Assembly: GCF_000227115.2 (NCBI RefSeq)
Contig: NC_016489.1
Coordinates: forward strand, 248,001-312,000
Reading direction: 5' to 3'
Length of the DNA: 64,000 nt
From: Naumovozyma dairenensis CBS 421
Taxonomy: Eukaryota; Ascomycota; Saccharomycetes; Saccharomycetales; Saccharomycetaceae
Shown here: piece by piece, positions 28,111 to 39,600 of the stretch
How the letters are laid out: every line of letters starts with the position of its first letter
How positions within the stretch are numbered: the first letter of the stretch is position 1
The notes under the pieces: generated by a model
What the model was told of the DNA's origin: nothing
What the model saw: only the letters and a program-made list of their open reading frames with translations
Database searches by the model: none
Program-made: the position numbers and the translations under genes

Positions 28111-29100
28111 ATTTTGTTATTTATTTGTTACTGTGTAGCAGATAAAGTTTTATACCTCTTCATGTATTGCTTTTACTTACTTTGTATTATATATATTCCT
28201 TTCATATTAAGTATTATAATAATTTTTCAGTATCTAAATTTTGTGACAATATTTTTAAAAATAAAATTTAAACTGGAAGTTCTGATGAGTTTATTAAATA
28301 AAAGATAGGACTACAAAATTTTGCTTCACCCATCCTTTGGAGCTAAAACAATCTTCAATGCCACACCAAAACAAATACATTTAAAAAAGAAGTTAAACAC
28401 AACCCTATCAACTAGGAAACTTTATAACGTGTTAAGTTTTTTTTATATTGTCGGTCGAACGTCGCAAGAAGGGTTTACAGAAAAAAAGTTGGCGGTATAT
28501 TCTGATATATACAATACCTCTATATGATTATTTCATTCATGCCCTTTTTCAGGTCTTATAAATGGCCTTGGAACCCAGAGCATGTTATTCTAGGATCCCA
28601 GAAATATTGGTAATTTTTGTTAAGTTAATTTCCCTAAAAAAGTGTCAACATATTATATATAATATAATTATACCGTGTAAATTGTCATTAAAATATCCAA
28701 TGGCTAGGAAATGGAAAACTTTCGCAGTATTGTGGTTTTATATATCAGTAATAGGTGACAACGTCCAACTTTCTTGGCATGTTTATCAACTAGTTTTATT
28801 GTCTTAAGATTGAGTTTCCCTGGCTCAACTTGTCTCCCGCGCTATAGCTTTGTGGAACCTAACCTGTCGTTAATGAGTTAAAGTCATAGATAGGCCTGGA
28901 ATACTGAAAAATAATACTAACTAATTAGTGAATTCCTTTTTATCAAAGCCCAGGTTTTTCATACTTTAGTTTATATTTAAAGTGCGATAATTTCATTTAT
29001 GAGGAAAAGTTTTATTAAAATAAGATACACAATGAAATGTTTACATTATATTCTATATATATTTCGAAGCGTCGAAGGACGACACATTCATTCAATTGGA
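28111..29100. other. Intergenic between MEX67 (3') and the OSW1 candidate (5')
   Basis: About 990 bases, very A/T-rich. Short plus-strand frames (28114-28308, 28321-28527, 28562-28807) resemble chance reading of A/T-rich DNA. No tRNA, LTR or conserved peptide seen. Confidence 0.5.
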
Positions 29101-30903
29101 TCATTGAATAAATGCATTACTTGGTAAATTATTAATACTTGTTTGGAAAGCCTTTAAAGCAACGTCATAATTCCAACCACTTTGTTCAGCCAACATATAA
29201 GTATATTCAGCATTTAATTTTGTTTGTAAATGTAATTTACTTAATAAATCCAATTGTATTGGTGTTAATCCCGCTTGCACATTTGGTGGTAATTGTAATG
29301 TTGGTGCTAATGCTGGTGGTATTTGTTGTTGTTGTTGTTGTTGATTTGGTATTATTGGTGGTGTAGAGGTAGCACCTGTAGGCGTTCCAGATATTGCTCC
29401 TGCTGCTGATGATGGTCCTGTTGGAATGCCAGCGACTGGGGATTGTTGTGATTGTGATTGAGGTTGTTGTTTGGTTGACCATGCATTTGAAACGAATGGT
29501 CTTACAGTCAGTAAATCAGATGCTATCACTACGGTGTTATTCATTGGAACGATTACCCAAGTTCTATCGAATGATTTCTTGGATAATCTATTTGTTGCAG
29601 GTGAATGACCATGATTATACCTTCTGTTTCTATTTGATGTTGATGATTTAGCAGCTTGTTTGCCATTGATATCGAAATCTGGTTTTGCTACTTCATCAAA
29701 CACACCATGTAAAGTTATTAGAAATCCATTTACCTGGGGATATGCTATAGCTTCCATGGAATAGTCGTTTGATCGTTCTTGTAAATAATGTTTTGATTTA
29801 GGTAATGCCTTGAAGACGTTACCTATGAATTCAGGGCCTAAATAAAGTCGTTGTTGAATTGATTTTTCACTTGATACTTTACAAATGTTACGAGACATTG
29901 ATAAATAATAACCGAATGAGGGGTTTGCATCTAATTCTTCCACGGTAGATGGAGGTTGAGATGTATCTACTGCAATAGAGAATTGTGATTGTGGAGTGTA
30001 CAGATTGAGTAATTGATTTCTATCATTATCCCAAAGGTTAAGGAAATTTGTTACAAAATCCGTTGAAGAAGAGCCTAATTCATTATTTTCGAAGAAAAAT
30101 TGTTGGATTTTCATTGGTAAGGTAAAGATTGAATTTAATTTCTGTTCATCTCTTACTATGACGTTATCTAAGACGATTAATTTTGGAAACAATCTTAACA
30201 TTTCAGTTTTATACATTTGACTATTTGTAATTGGGTTATTAGTCATTAATAATTCTCTTAATTCTTTGAATTTATTTTTCCAAATATCCAAAGATTGAAT
30301 TTTGAAAATTTGATTATTAGCCAAACATAAGTTTTTCAAATTTGGGAAAGTTTGTGCCAAAGTGGAAAGAGATTTAACATCTTTGATACTATTATCAGAT
30401 AAATTCAAGCTATCAACAATCAATTGTGGTTCCTTAGAGGCAACTTTCAAAAGACCAGGAAGCAGTTTAGATTGTGTAGAAGGTTTGGAAAACAGACCTT
30501 GAGATACCAAATCAGGATCATTATACAAGTTCCCCAAATTCAACATCTTTGATTGTGGGTCATATCTTTTAAAGAGAGTATTTCTAAAGAACGTAATAGT
30601 AGTGGAAGTAGATGAAGATATGTCATCTAATATTTCAAATTTCAAGTTTTGACCAGAAAATCTCATCCCATTCCATTTCATAAGGTTATCAGCATCAGTT
30701 TTGGTGTTAACGAACCCAACGACGCGGTTATCTTCCACGAATGAATCTTGAATGGCCACTCGCATGGTTCTACTGATGTAACTTAAAAGATCTTGGACTG
30801 TAGCATTTTGCCAATTGTACACTGCTACTCTAACTCTGTTCTGTTGTGCCTGTTGTTGTGCCATGGCATTTATGTTATTAACATTATGGAAACCACCATT
30901 CAT
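29101..30903 (-). CDS. MEX67: MEX67, mRNA export receptor
   Basis: 600 residues against 599 in S. cerevisiae (YPL169C). Mex67 with Mtr2 carries mRNPs through nuclear pores. The N-terminal RNA-binding domain (about 1-120) contains VAVYNWQNATVQDLLSYISR. Leucine-rich repeats span about 150-260, with LAQTFPNLKNLCLANNQIF and LRELLMTNNPIT. The NTF2-like domain that binds Mtr2 spans about 265-490. A Gln-rich, Pro/Ser linker (SQSQQS, QQQQQQQ) leads to the C-terminal UBA-like domain (LNAEYTYMLAEQSGWNYDVA), which binds FG repeats. The interval to SEC63 is unusually long. Confidence 0.97.
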   Translation of the reverse strand: MNGGFHNVNNINAMAQQQAQQNRVRVAVYNWQNATVQDLLSYISRTMRVAIQDSFVEDNRVVGFVNTKTDADNLMKWNGMRFSGQNLKFEILDDISSSTSTTITFFRNTLFKRYDPQSKMLNLGNLYNDPDLVSQGLFSKPSTQSKLLPGLLKVASKEPQLIVDSLNLSDNSIKDVKSLSTLAQTFPNLKNLCLANNQIFKIQSLDIWKNKFKELRELLMTNNPITNSQMYKTEMLRLFPKLIVLDNVIVRDEQKLNSIFTLPMKIQQFFFENNELGSSSTDFVTNFLNLWDNDRNQLLNLYTPQSQFSIAVDTSQPPSTVEELDANPSFGYYLSMSRNICKVSSEKSIQQRLYLGPEFIGNVFKALPKSKHYLQERSNDYSMEAIAYPQVNGFLITLHGVFDEVAKPDFDINGKQAAKSSTSNRNRRYNHGHSPATNRLSKKSFDRTWVIVPMNNTVVIASDLLTVRPFVSNAWSTKQQPQSQSQQSPVAGIPTGPSSAAGAISGTPTGATSTPPIIPNQQQQQQQIPPALAPTLQLPPNVQAGLTPIQLDLLSKLHLQTKLNAEYTYMLAEQSGWNYDVALKAFQTSINNLPSNAFIQ

Positions 30904-32524
30904 TTTTTGTGATCGATTCCTGGTTATACTTTTTTACTTGAGAGCTCAGAATTTCCTTAAATAGAATCGCTGCTGTCAAGTGCTTTACTTGCTCCTCCTC
31001 TTCCTCCTCCTCCTCCTCATCATCATCATCATAATCATCATCATCATAATCTTCATTATAATGTTCAAACCAGCTTTCTTGGAACTTTTTCAATTGTTCA
31101 AAACGAAAAAAATATATGGAACTCTAAGTCTCCGGTCATGTGGCATTATCCCACAGTGACAGGAATTTGCGACACAAAAATTGCGACACAAAAATTGCGT
31201 TGATTCTGTAAAAAAAAATTAAAGTAAAAAATAATAAAATGAAATATATATCCTGCGTTTATGTATGGTTATTGCAAGTAGGCATTTTTCTTAGTGTTTT
31301 CTTTAACAATGGTTACCAATGCTTCCTTACGTCCCGGGCGCTTTTATCTGTATAACCTTGCTGAGCAGTTATATTCTTCAATATTTTCCATCTTATATAA
31401 ATCACGGGTTCAATAAGTAAGCATATAACATTGCTTGTAGGATAATAAGGAAGGATTAATATTTCTTAATCAACCAGATAGTGAGAAAAGAAAGTATTTG
31501 GTAGAAATAAGAGAGGAATGTAAAGCAGAAAGGATTTCAAAAGATGGGGATTTCTAATGGGAAAGGCACATATCTATGTCAGTATGTGTCCCAGTCTTTT
31601 CCTTTAACACGTATCCCTGTTCAGTTGAGTGGCTTTATTAGAATCACTGCAATCAAAGTTGATCTTGGTTTCAGATCCTTACCTACAGCGACGTTTCCGC
31701 TCAGCGGATGACTCCTAACATCTCTTCTTTTTTTAAAGGAAGTCCTTAAGAACGACATACAAAGTTACGACTTTAATTTACAGGAGGACTATAGTATGTA
31801 CTAAAGAGATGCTTGAATTAACTTATAGAAGAACTCTAAACCTGGCCTTCATATCAAGTACAATTTCGTTAGCGTCATAAATATTTTTATTAAAACTATT
31901 TAGGCTATTTAACAAAATGAAATCAATGTAATAATAATCTTGAAGAATAGTAATCCTGAAGAATAGTAAATATTCCTTGATGTGTCGTTTCCCTATTAAT
32001 TTATAAATATCTGTCGTTTTTAATGTTCCCAGTCCCCAAATATCAGGGCTTTTCTAATGACAGTTCGTTGCAGGAATATATAGGTTAAGGTATTACTTAG
32101 GTCACGTATTCATCACAAGCGGGAATTTTGCAAAGGAATTTATTGTCCAAAAGTTACTCTAGGTCTTTAAACCTTAAAATTTAGGTTTAAGAACAAATTA
32201 TATTTCAATATAAACTAGGTCTTTCCTTGAACACCGATGGGAGGGACTTCGAAAATTTTGCAACGTTTACTTCGAACAATTTCAATACGAAAGAGAGAAC
32301 AACGACGTATAATACGTAGACAACAATAACACTTCGACGTCAAACAACAACTATATCGAAATAAGAACACCGGAAAAGCAAGAAAAGGTGTCCGTATACT
32401 TCGATTAGCATCACAATCCCTTTGTTTGTCTGTTAAAAGAAATACCGTACAGTTAAGTAGTTCTCTCCTTCTAAAACTACAACTCTAGTACTATAGGCTC
32501 ACATACACTACTCACTCAGTCAAA
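30904..32524. other. Long divergent intergenic region, MEX67-SEC63
   Basis: 1.6 kb without a gene. Near MEX67 (about 30990-31055) is a trinucleotide stretch of CTC, TCC and ATC units that would encode a Glu/Asp run on the minus strand but has no ATG. A 14-bp direct repeat with MSE-like cores is at 31168-31195. The remainder is A/T-rich, and no RNA gene was recognised. Confidence 0.55.
31168..31195 (+). repeat. Tandem 14-bp repeat with two Ndt80-like MSE cores
   Basis: Two perfect copies of TTGCGACACAAAAA, followed by TTGCG. Each contains GACACAAAA, matching the middle sporulation element core (gNCRCAAAW) at 31171-31179 and 31185-31193. They lie about 270-290 bases upstream of MEX67. Confidence 0.7.
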
Positions 32525-34567
32525 ATGGCTCTCAATTACGACTATGATGAATCCAGTGAAACGTGGCCATTCTTCCTCCTAACAATATTATTGATGCTTT
32601 TGATACCATTGACTTTGATGCAATGCTACAAATTAATCTATAGTAAATCAAAAAAGGACACTAGGAACCATGAAGATGACAAGTATTCCGAATTGGAAGC
32701 TCTAAACGACATAGATACACCAGAAGAAATTATCAAATTCCGTTCCAAATATACCTCCAAGAGTAAACTCTCCTGCCTTTTCAATTGGAAAAACCTTTTC
32801 ATTGTTGTAGGTTGGGCCGTTGTTTTCTATTTAGTTCAAAGAATATCTAACAACGACGCCATTAAACAGGCTGCAATTGGTATTTTCGATCCTTATGATA
32901 TCTTAGGTATTTCTTCAAGCTCTTCAGATAAGGATATTAAATCCGCTTATAGAAAATTATCCATTAAATTCCATCCAGATAAATTATCTAAAGATTTATC
33001 CGCTGATGAAAGAATTGTTATGGAAGAAAAATATGTTCAAATTACAAAAGCATACGAAGCTCTTACAGATGAAACAGTTAGAGAAAATTATCTGAAATAT
33101 GGTCATCCTGATGGTCCACAATCTACTTCTCATGGTATTGCCCTACCAAGTTTCATGGTTGAAGGTTCCTCTTCTCCAATTTTAATTATGTTCTATATCT
33201 CATTATTAGGTATTGTCTTACCTTATTTTGTTAGTAAATGGTGGTCCAAGACTCAATCTTATACAAGGAAAGGTATCCATACAAAAACCGCTTCTTATTT
33301 CGTCGATAGATTAGTTAATTATAAACCATCAGAAGTAGTCACTGTGGATTTGATTATTAAATGGTTATCTCATGCGGAAGAATTTAAACAATTTTATCCT
33401 TCTTTAACTTCAAAAGATTTTGAAGAATTATTACATGATCATATTAATCGTAAATCAAGTAATGAAAAGGGTCCAGATAGAAACATCATTAAAAATAGAA
33501 TTGTCGCTAAATGCCACTCTTTATTATTAGGTCTTTTAGATATTGCTGCCGGATTTAGAAACACTGATGTTGCCAATGTTACATTAGATACTTTTAAATG
33601 TATTGTTCAAGCCATTCCAAGCAATCCAAAGGCAGAACTTTTACAATTACCAAATGTTGACAAGGAACAATTTGAAAATGGTAGCTTAGATGATATTTTC
33701 ACCATTGGTAAATTATTCACATTTGATGATGAAAGAATCGGTAAAATTTTAGGTATTAAAGATGAAAAATTATTAAAACGTACTTTAACTGTAGCATCTA
33801 ATATCCCACATATAAGATTATTAAAGGCTGATTTTGTTGTTCCAGGTGAAACCCAAGTGACTCCATTATCTACTCCTCATATTTCATTAAAAGTTTTAAT
33901 CCGCTCTGCTAAACACAAGATTATTAACACAGAATCGTTCCCGGAATCAATGTTATCTGAACCACAAGATTTTGAACATCAAAGAAATCCATTTTCTATC
34001 ATTGAAGAACAACCTTTAATTCCATATAGTTACTCCCCTTATTTCCCAGTAAAGAGACGTTCAGCATGGTGTTGTTTAATCGCATTACAAAAAGATAATA
34101 AAATAATTCAAACACCAGCTATAATAAATAATTTGTCATTCCATAATTTATCAAAATCTCTGGACAAGAGGGAAGTTAAAATGGCAGGTAAAGACATTAA
34201 AGGTTTCATTCCTGAAGATTGGGAAATTGGTACCATTAAAGTTCCATTAGGTCAACCTGCTCCTAATCAAGAAGGTGCAGTTTATTTCAGAATTATTCTA
34301 AAGAATACTGATTATTTCGGTGCTGATTTAGATTTCACAATGACTATGAATGTCCGTGAGTATTCTGAAAAGGATTTACAACAAATGAGGGAAGAAAGTT
34401 ATAATAATGATGATGAGGATTCTGATGTTGATGAATCTGAAGAGGAGTTGGAGGAATCTGACGATGAAGGTAGTGATAGTGAATATACTGATATAGATAC
34501 AGACACAGAAGTGGAAGAAGACGCCGTGGAAGATAGGGAAATAAAAAATAACTTACTTTTCATATAA
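32525..34567 (+). CDS. SEC63: SEC63, J-protein of the ER translocon
   Basis: 680 residues against 663 in S. cerevisiae (YOR254C). Sec63 works with Sec61/Sec62 and Kar2 (BiP) in post-translational import into the ER. Membrane helices lie at about 15-34, 89-104 and 216-238. The lumenal J-domain is at about 122-197 with HPD at 150-152 (SIKFHPDKLS) between the second and third helices. The cytosolic Sec63/Brl domain spans about 255-610 and ends in a very acidic tail (DEDSDVDESEEELEESDDEG) that binds Sec62. The ATG has the favourable context TCAAAATGG. Confidence 0.97.
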   Translation: MALNYDYDESSETWPFFLLTILLMLLIPLTLMQCYKLIYSKSKKDTRNHEDDKYSELEALNDIDTPEEIIKFRSKYTSKSKLSCLFNWKNLFIVVGWAVVFYLVQRISNNDAIKQAAIGIFDPYDILGISSSSSDKDIKSAYRKLSIKFHPDKLSKDLSADERIVMEEKYVQITKAYEALTDETVRENYLKYGHPDGPQSTSHGIALPSFMVEGSSSPILIMFYISLLGIVLPYFVSKWWSKTQSYTRKGIHTKTASYFVDRLVNYKPSEVVTVDLIIKWLSHAEEFKQFYPSLTSKDFEELLHDHINRKSSNEKGPDRNIIKNRIVAKCHSLLLGLLDIAAGFRNTDVANVTLDTFKCIVQAIPSNPKAELLQLPNVDKEQFENGSLDDIFTIGKLFTFDDERIGKILGIKDEKLLKRTLTVASNIPHIRLLKADFVVPGETQVTPLSTPHISLKVLIRSAKHKIINTESFPESMLSEPQDFEHQRNPFSIIEEQPLIPYSYSPYFPVKRRSAWCCLIALQKDNKIIQTPAIINNLSFHNLSKSLDKREVKMAGKDIKGFIPEDWEIGTIKVPLGQPAPNQEGAVYFRIILKNTDYFGADLDFTMTMNVREYSEKDLQQMREESYNNDDEDSDVDESEEELEESDDEGSDSEYTDIDTDTEVEEDAVEDREIKNNLLFI

Positions 34568-34711
34568 ATATATATACATTAGAAAATTTTCTGTAATTGT
34601 TTATCAATCATTTTCATAAATTTGAAACAAGAAAGAAAAATTCGTTAAGAAAAAGAGAAATATGAGTAACTACATATGACAGAATTAATTATACCATATT
34701 GTCCGGGACTA

Positions 34712-35221
34712 TTAATGAACATATTTCCTCATTATGATAGCAGTAACATTTTGATTGCCGAGCTTATAATAGCCAGGTAACTCGAATTCTATCTTCTCAA
34801 ACCCTCTTTTCATGTACCATTCAATCCCCTTTCTATTATTTATAGATACGTGTAAATATATATAATGTAGAAGATAGGTCCTACATTCAACTTCAACATA
34901 ATTTAGTAACTTTATACCAACGCCTTTATTTTGGCAGCATTGCTTTACAACAATAAGCTCAAGGTAGATACCTTCCGGAATGACATGCCCCATTCTATTA
35001 GGTAATAATTTACAAGTTATTCCTCCGACTAAAACATCCCCAATAAAGGCTAGCTTACTGATTGGTATGTATATCTCATTTTTGTCGCCGGTGTTTGCTG
35101 TAACCAATTCTAAGAAATAACTGCTAGGGTAAGATATAGGTAAGATCACATTAACTAACTTTCGAAATGTTTCATAATTCTTTCTATCAAGCGACCTTAA
35201 TTCCAATTGTTTTTTTCCCAT
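34712..35221 (-). CDS. NAT5: NAT5, GNAT N-acetyltransferase (Naa50-like)
   Basis: 169 residues against 176 in S. cerevisiae (YOR253W). Nat5 is the third subunit of the ribosome-bound NatA complex. The GNAT fold shows the acetyl-CoA loop CQNKGVGIKLLNYVE (Q/RxxGxG/A) at about 97-111, and the strand YIYLHVSINNRKGIEWYMKR GF typical of Naa50. S. cerevisiae Nat5 is thought to have little activity and this copy is equally divergent. It is next to SEC63 as in S. cerevisiae and divergent from MRX4 by 145 bases. Confidence 0.83.
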   Translation of the reverse strand: MGKKQLELRSLDRKNYETFRKLVNVILPISYPSSYFLELVTANTGDKNEIYIPISKLAFIGDVLVGGITCKLLPNRMGHVIPEGIYLELIVVKQCCQNKGVGIKLLNYVEVECRTYLLHYIYLHVSINNRKGIEWYMKRGFEKIEFELPGYYKLGNQNVTAIIMRKYVH

Positions 35222-35366
35222 ACAATTTCGTTTTCCTACTTCCTTCCTCGAACTAAAGGGTTCTTAAAACGAAAAAGCCTTTGAAAGTTGCCTGTTTTTT
35301 AAATTCACCTTTAATATCCATTAGTGTCGAAAGCCAAAACGGAACGAACATCCCATTGACAATAGT

Positions 35367-36596
35367 ATGAAGAATATACTGTTGAGCAATACCGTTTACA
35401 ATAGAATTGTTCTATTAAAGTTTTCTTCTCGAACATATACCGTTAAATCAAAAGGGCATCAAGATTGGTCTCCAGTTTTTGACCCTACAAAATCAAAAAA
35501 TGCTGCTTTAAAGTTATTCAGGAAAAACATAATTATTGCAAGTACCAGCAAGTGGATACCAGTTGCCAATTCCAAAGAAGCAATATTACTGGCATCGCTT
35601 GGTTCTACATTCGAGAAAGAATACGTTGTTTCTAAAGATTCCCTGAAAAAATTATATAACAGAATCCTGACAAATAAAATCAATGACGACTACATATACC
35701 AACTCATTAAGGATACTCATCCAAATAAAGTAACAAATATCAAAATACCTAATGTGAATTCAAAATCTCAAACTTCTTTAGCAAATCCAGCGAAAGAATC
35801 TATTAATTTTAAACCTCAAAGGCATGCTCATGTTGAAAAAATTCTAAAACAACTGTTAAACTATGACATTTCTAAGAAAGATATGATTGAAGTACTTAAT
35901 GCATTGCTCATAAACATATCTCCTTCAGAAAATACTGAGTTAAGCGCTGGAGAAATAGATGGCGGTAAAGCAGTAAATATTGTGGATTTAGAACGATATT
36001 TAAAAAAACTTATAAATGAAGATATACAAAAGAAGAAATTAAAGGAATTGCAGTGGAAAACTTATAATTGGGGCCAAGTAGTAGAATCACCTATATTTAA
36101 ACCTGGCTCGACCCTTTTCGAGCAATATCGATTGTCAAATAATATACTACTTCGAATTGTTGACAAAGTTATAAATGCTCGTAACTATCTATATAACAAT
36201 AAAGCAAGAAACAATAACATCGCAAAAGAATATCTTATATTCGATTTAAAGGATAAAAGTAGGCATAAACCATCTAATATTTTGAAAAACTCAATGTTTA
36301 CTATATGTTATAGGGATCTGTTTGCTGTTATAAATAGTTCTGAGAAACCACCTGAAGAAACCCTAACCTTTATTAACGAAATAACCAAAGAAGATTGGAC
36401 TCTTGTTGGAAACTTATACGAGGATCACAATAAGTTAATCTTTGAGAGACCAATGAAACAAAAAAACTCCACTGTAAATAGGAAAAAGGTACTTTGGGTT
36501 ACATCAGGTTTATTGGTCACTTCAACGTTATTTGTATTATATAGGTCTTGTCCTTTAGCGACTCAAGAAAATAATGCGGATAAGAAAGAAACATAG
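35367..36596 (+). CDS. MRX4: MRX4-like mitochondrial protein
   Basis: 409 residues. The N-terminus MKNILLSNTVYNRIVLLKFSSR is basic, lacks acids and fits a mitochondrial presequence. The C-terminus carries one membrane helix (VLWVTSGLLVTSTLFVLYRS, about 374-393) before a short charged tail. The body is Lys/Asn-rich with no domain I recognise. Its place between MEX67 and REV3, on the plus strand, matches YPL168W (MRX4, 429 residues). Mrx4 was found with the mitochondrial MIOREX expressome. Assignment is from gene order plus size and topology. Confidence 0.75.
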   Translation: MKNILLSNTVYNRIVLLKFSSRTYTVKSKGHQDWSPVFDPTKSKNAALKLFRKNIIIASTSKWIPVANSKEAILLASLGSTFEKEYVVSKDSLKKLYNRILTNKINDDYIYQLIKDTHPNKVTNIKIPNVNSKSQTSLANPAKESINFKPQRHAHVEKILKQLLNYDISKKDMIEVLNALLINISPSENTELSAGEIDGGKAVNIVDLERYLKKLINEDIQKKKLKELQWKTYNWGQVVESPIFKPGSTLFEQYRLSNNILLRIVDKVINARNYLYNNKARNNNIAKEYLIFDLKDKSRHKPSNILKNSMFTICYRDLFAVINSSEKPPEETLTFINEITKEDWTLVGNLYEDHNKLIFERPMKQKNSTVNRKKVLWVTSGLLVTSTLFVLYRSCPLATQENNADKKET

Positions 36597-36667
36597 TTTT
36601 ACGAGAAGTTAAAGCTGTAACAATTATATTAATATTATATTTATAAAAGTTGTAATAATATTCGTAT

Positions 36668-39600
36668 TTACCAGGTATCAAGATTTTCTAAAGCTTCCTC
36701 TTTCCGTCGAGTAATATTACCTTGAAGATACTTCCTTGCCTTAATACGTGAAAAATATATAGGACAGTCATAGGATTCACAACGATTTGCAATATCATGT
36801 CCAATCATCCCTGCATCCTGATTATACCTGTATGAACATGTTCGACAAATTAGCTCTAACTTCTTTAAGTCATCCTGGCGCTCTAGGATATTACAAAGAA
36901 GTGTCGATGCCGTATTCAATTTATTTTGTTGACAATTATCACATAATGAATCATTACCTCCTCTGGTTAATTCGGCGCCGCAATTGACACATAAAATAGA
37001 TGCTCCAAGTTTTTCGAGTTCATTACTATTCACAGTAGAATGTCCCTTTTTGTACTTACTAAGTTCAGTAGCCCATTCAAAAACGTCAATACCTATTAAG
37101 TTGAAGAGCCGAGATAGAGGAGGTACCAATGTCTTTGTTATATAATACTCAGAATCTAATTCAAGATCTGGACGTTGTAGGAATTCCCACGGTGAAATAC
37201 TTCTTTCTCTTAGGATTTGTCCCGATTTCCCTTTGATAACAAGATATGGTACACGCTCTCTGTATTGTGCACGAGCTCTGGGATCTCTTTCCATCATCTT
37301 TGTCGCTACTATTGCACCTGCTGGAGCAGTCTTGTCACTCTTATATGTCCCAAGTTTGACTTCTTTGGCAAAACAAAAATCTTGAATTGATACCCTTCCC
37401 TCTTGAATTTTGGTAAATTGATCCTGCACATAGTTTTTAACGTGCGACAAATCTTTGGTGTCAAATAGTATTTTTAGAGCTTTTTCGGTGATTTTTTGCT
37501 GAGCTGGATGCCCATCTCTGCGCACTGTCTCTATTCCCTTTGCATCAAAGGAAGGATTGACTTGATTCGAGCTTTCATACGAATATCCAACATATCTCTT
37601 TTTACTGATTAAAATTGATGGGTGATAAACCTTTTCGAACTTCAGGAAAACAGGCGCTGGATTTGCATCAGTAACCGCCTTCGCCATCTCACCTCCAATC
37701 AGGAAAGCTTCATCCTTGGTTCTTCCTGGAAGATAAACAAATAAACTATCTGTATCTCCGTAAACAACCTTTGCACTCCATTTTTCATTGGCCTCAATCA
37801 ATTTAATGGCCTTTTCCAATGTTTCTCTTCCTGTCTGCACGACGCTATCTGCTAAATCGGAGCATGGCATTCTTCCAGAAAAAGATGCTGATGTATAGCC
37901 ATAAGTAACGTTAGCCAACAGTTTTAAGGCAAGCTGTTTATTATTTAAAAGCTTCTTCATTTTATTGTTATCTTGTGACAAATCAGACATCGTCTTCTTT
38001 ACCATCACTCTAATATCTAAAATCTCCGTTAGCATTTTTGCTAATGTTGATTTACGAACTGAAGGTTTCAAATAAACCATACCATTCGGTGCAATTGTAA
38101 CATCATTCTCCAAAAGTCGCAATAGATTCTTTTCGATGTTGATATTTGTCACACCAATTTCATTTCCAAATGTCTTCAGCTCTCGAACCCTCCCAAGCAT
38201 CGTGGAATAGCAATAATTATATGCGGTTATTATTGATGGATATAATGATTGGAAATCTAGAACCACCAATGGGCTCTTGTAGAATGAAGATTCAGGCTCC
38301 ATAACTAAGGGAACACATTCCAATGCCTTTTGTTTTCTAACTTGTTTTTTTCCCGGCGCCAAAAGCAAGAAGCTCTCTGACTTACAGATCCGTATTAAAA
38401 ATGATTCAACTTTATATTGAGATCCTCTATAAGATACAGAATTAAAATCGATCCCAATAAGTCTAGCTTGCTCGATAGTTTTGGGTATAAATTCTTGCTT
38501 CTGTAATAACTTGATGTTTAATCGGGTTCGAAGAAGCCAATAATTAATTACCGTTTTTAAATTGGATATACTACAATTGTCATTCCACATATCAGTCAAT
38601 GACTGATAGGAAAAATGAGGCAACCTTTCCCTCAAAACATTATAAGTAATATTTTCAATTGTATATTGGGTTAGGTTCATTTCAGAGCGAAGAGCTCTCC
38701 AAATATTTATGACATGTCGGCCTGTGACTGAGATACCCGACGAATGTGTGTAACCCCAAATATCTTTTGATTTTTTTTTCCATCGACTATGAACTCTAGA
38801 AATTTCTTCAAGTATATCGAATTTATGGATGATGTTGCACCGCTCTATAATATATCCCCAAGACGACATATGCACTTCAAAACCTGATATTATATCTGGA
38901 TCACATAATAGTATTAAATCTGTTAAAGCCTCAAACATATCGAATTCCGTTTCATAGAATGCAACTGACGTATTTCTCGCAGCCTGTTCAAATTTTCGTT
39001 GTTTCAATGTATCTGTTAAATCCGTTAAAACAACCATTATACCCTCGGTTTCCATGTTTAAATCGAATGGGAAACTTTCATCTTCTATACACCATGTTAT
39101 CATGGTAACTTCATCTTTTTTTGGATCTGGTCGTTTATCACCTCTCGTGTTAATATGTGTTTCCAAAGATAAATGTGTTAGAGAGTCATATATTTTACTT
39201 CCTTTTTTCTTTCTAATGGACGGATCACTAAAATAATATTTATGCTTTGGAGTTGCTCCTTCAATTTGCGATTTGGTGCTTCTGTTAGAAGTATTTTTCA
39301 CTGTACTTATATTTCCCACTTCTTGAAAAGTAGGTGGTTTCTTAGAATATTTCCATATAGAAAACAAATGGGATTTAGGTAGGTGTTCTAAGATACTGTA
39401 TTCATCTTGGAATGGTAGGGGATGGCGGTTACTTAAATGAGTTGAGTTTATTCGAAATCTTCTACCAGCATATATATACGGTTTCGTATTCAAATCAATC
39501 GGATTAGAATAAAATGGATCAGAGTAATCTATACGCGGAAAGCCATTAAACATTAAATCAGCTTCTAACTCCTCAAAATCCAGGTTGAATTTCTTGAAAG

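Noticed and set aside
28114..28807. Three short plus-strand frames downstream of the OSW1 candidate
   Set aside because: A/T-rich low-complexity peptides with no conserved motif.
30884..31093. 69-codon acidic minus-strand frame before MEX67
   Set aside because: Starts at TTG with no ATG, overlaps the MEX67 start in another phase, and its Asp/Glu run comes from a trinucleotide repeat.
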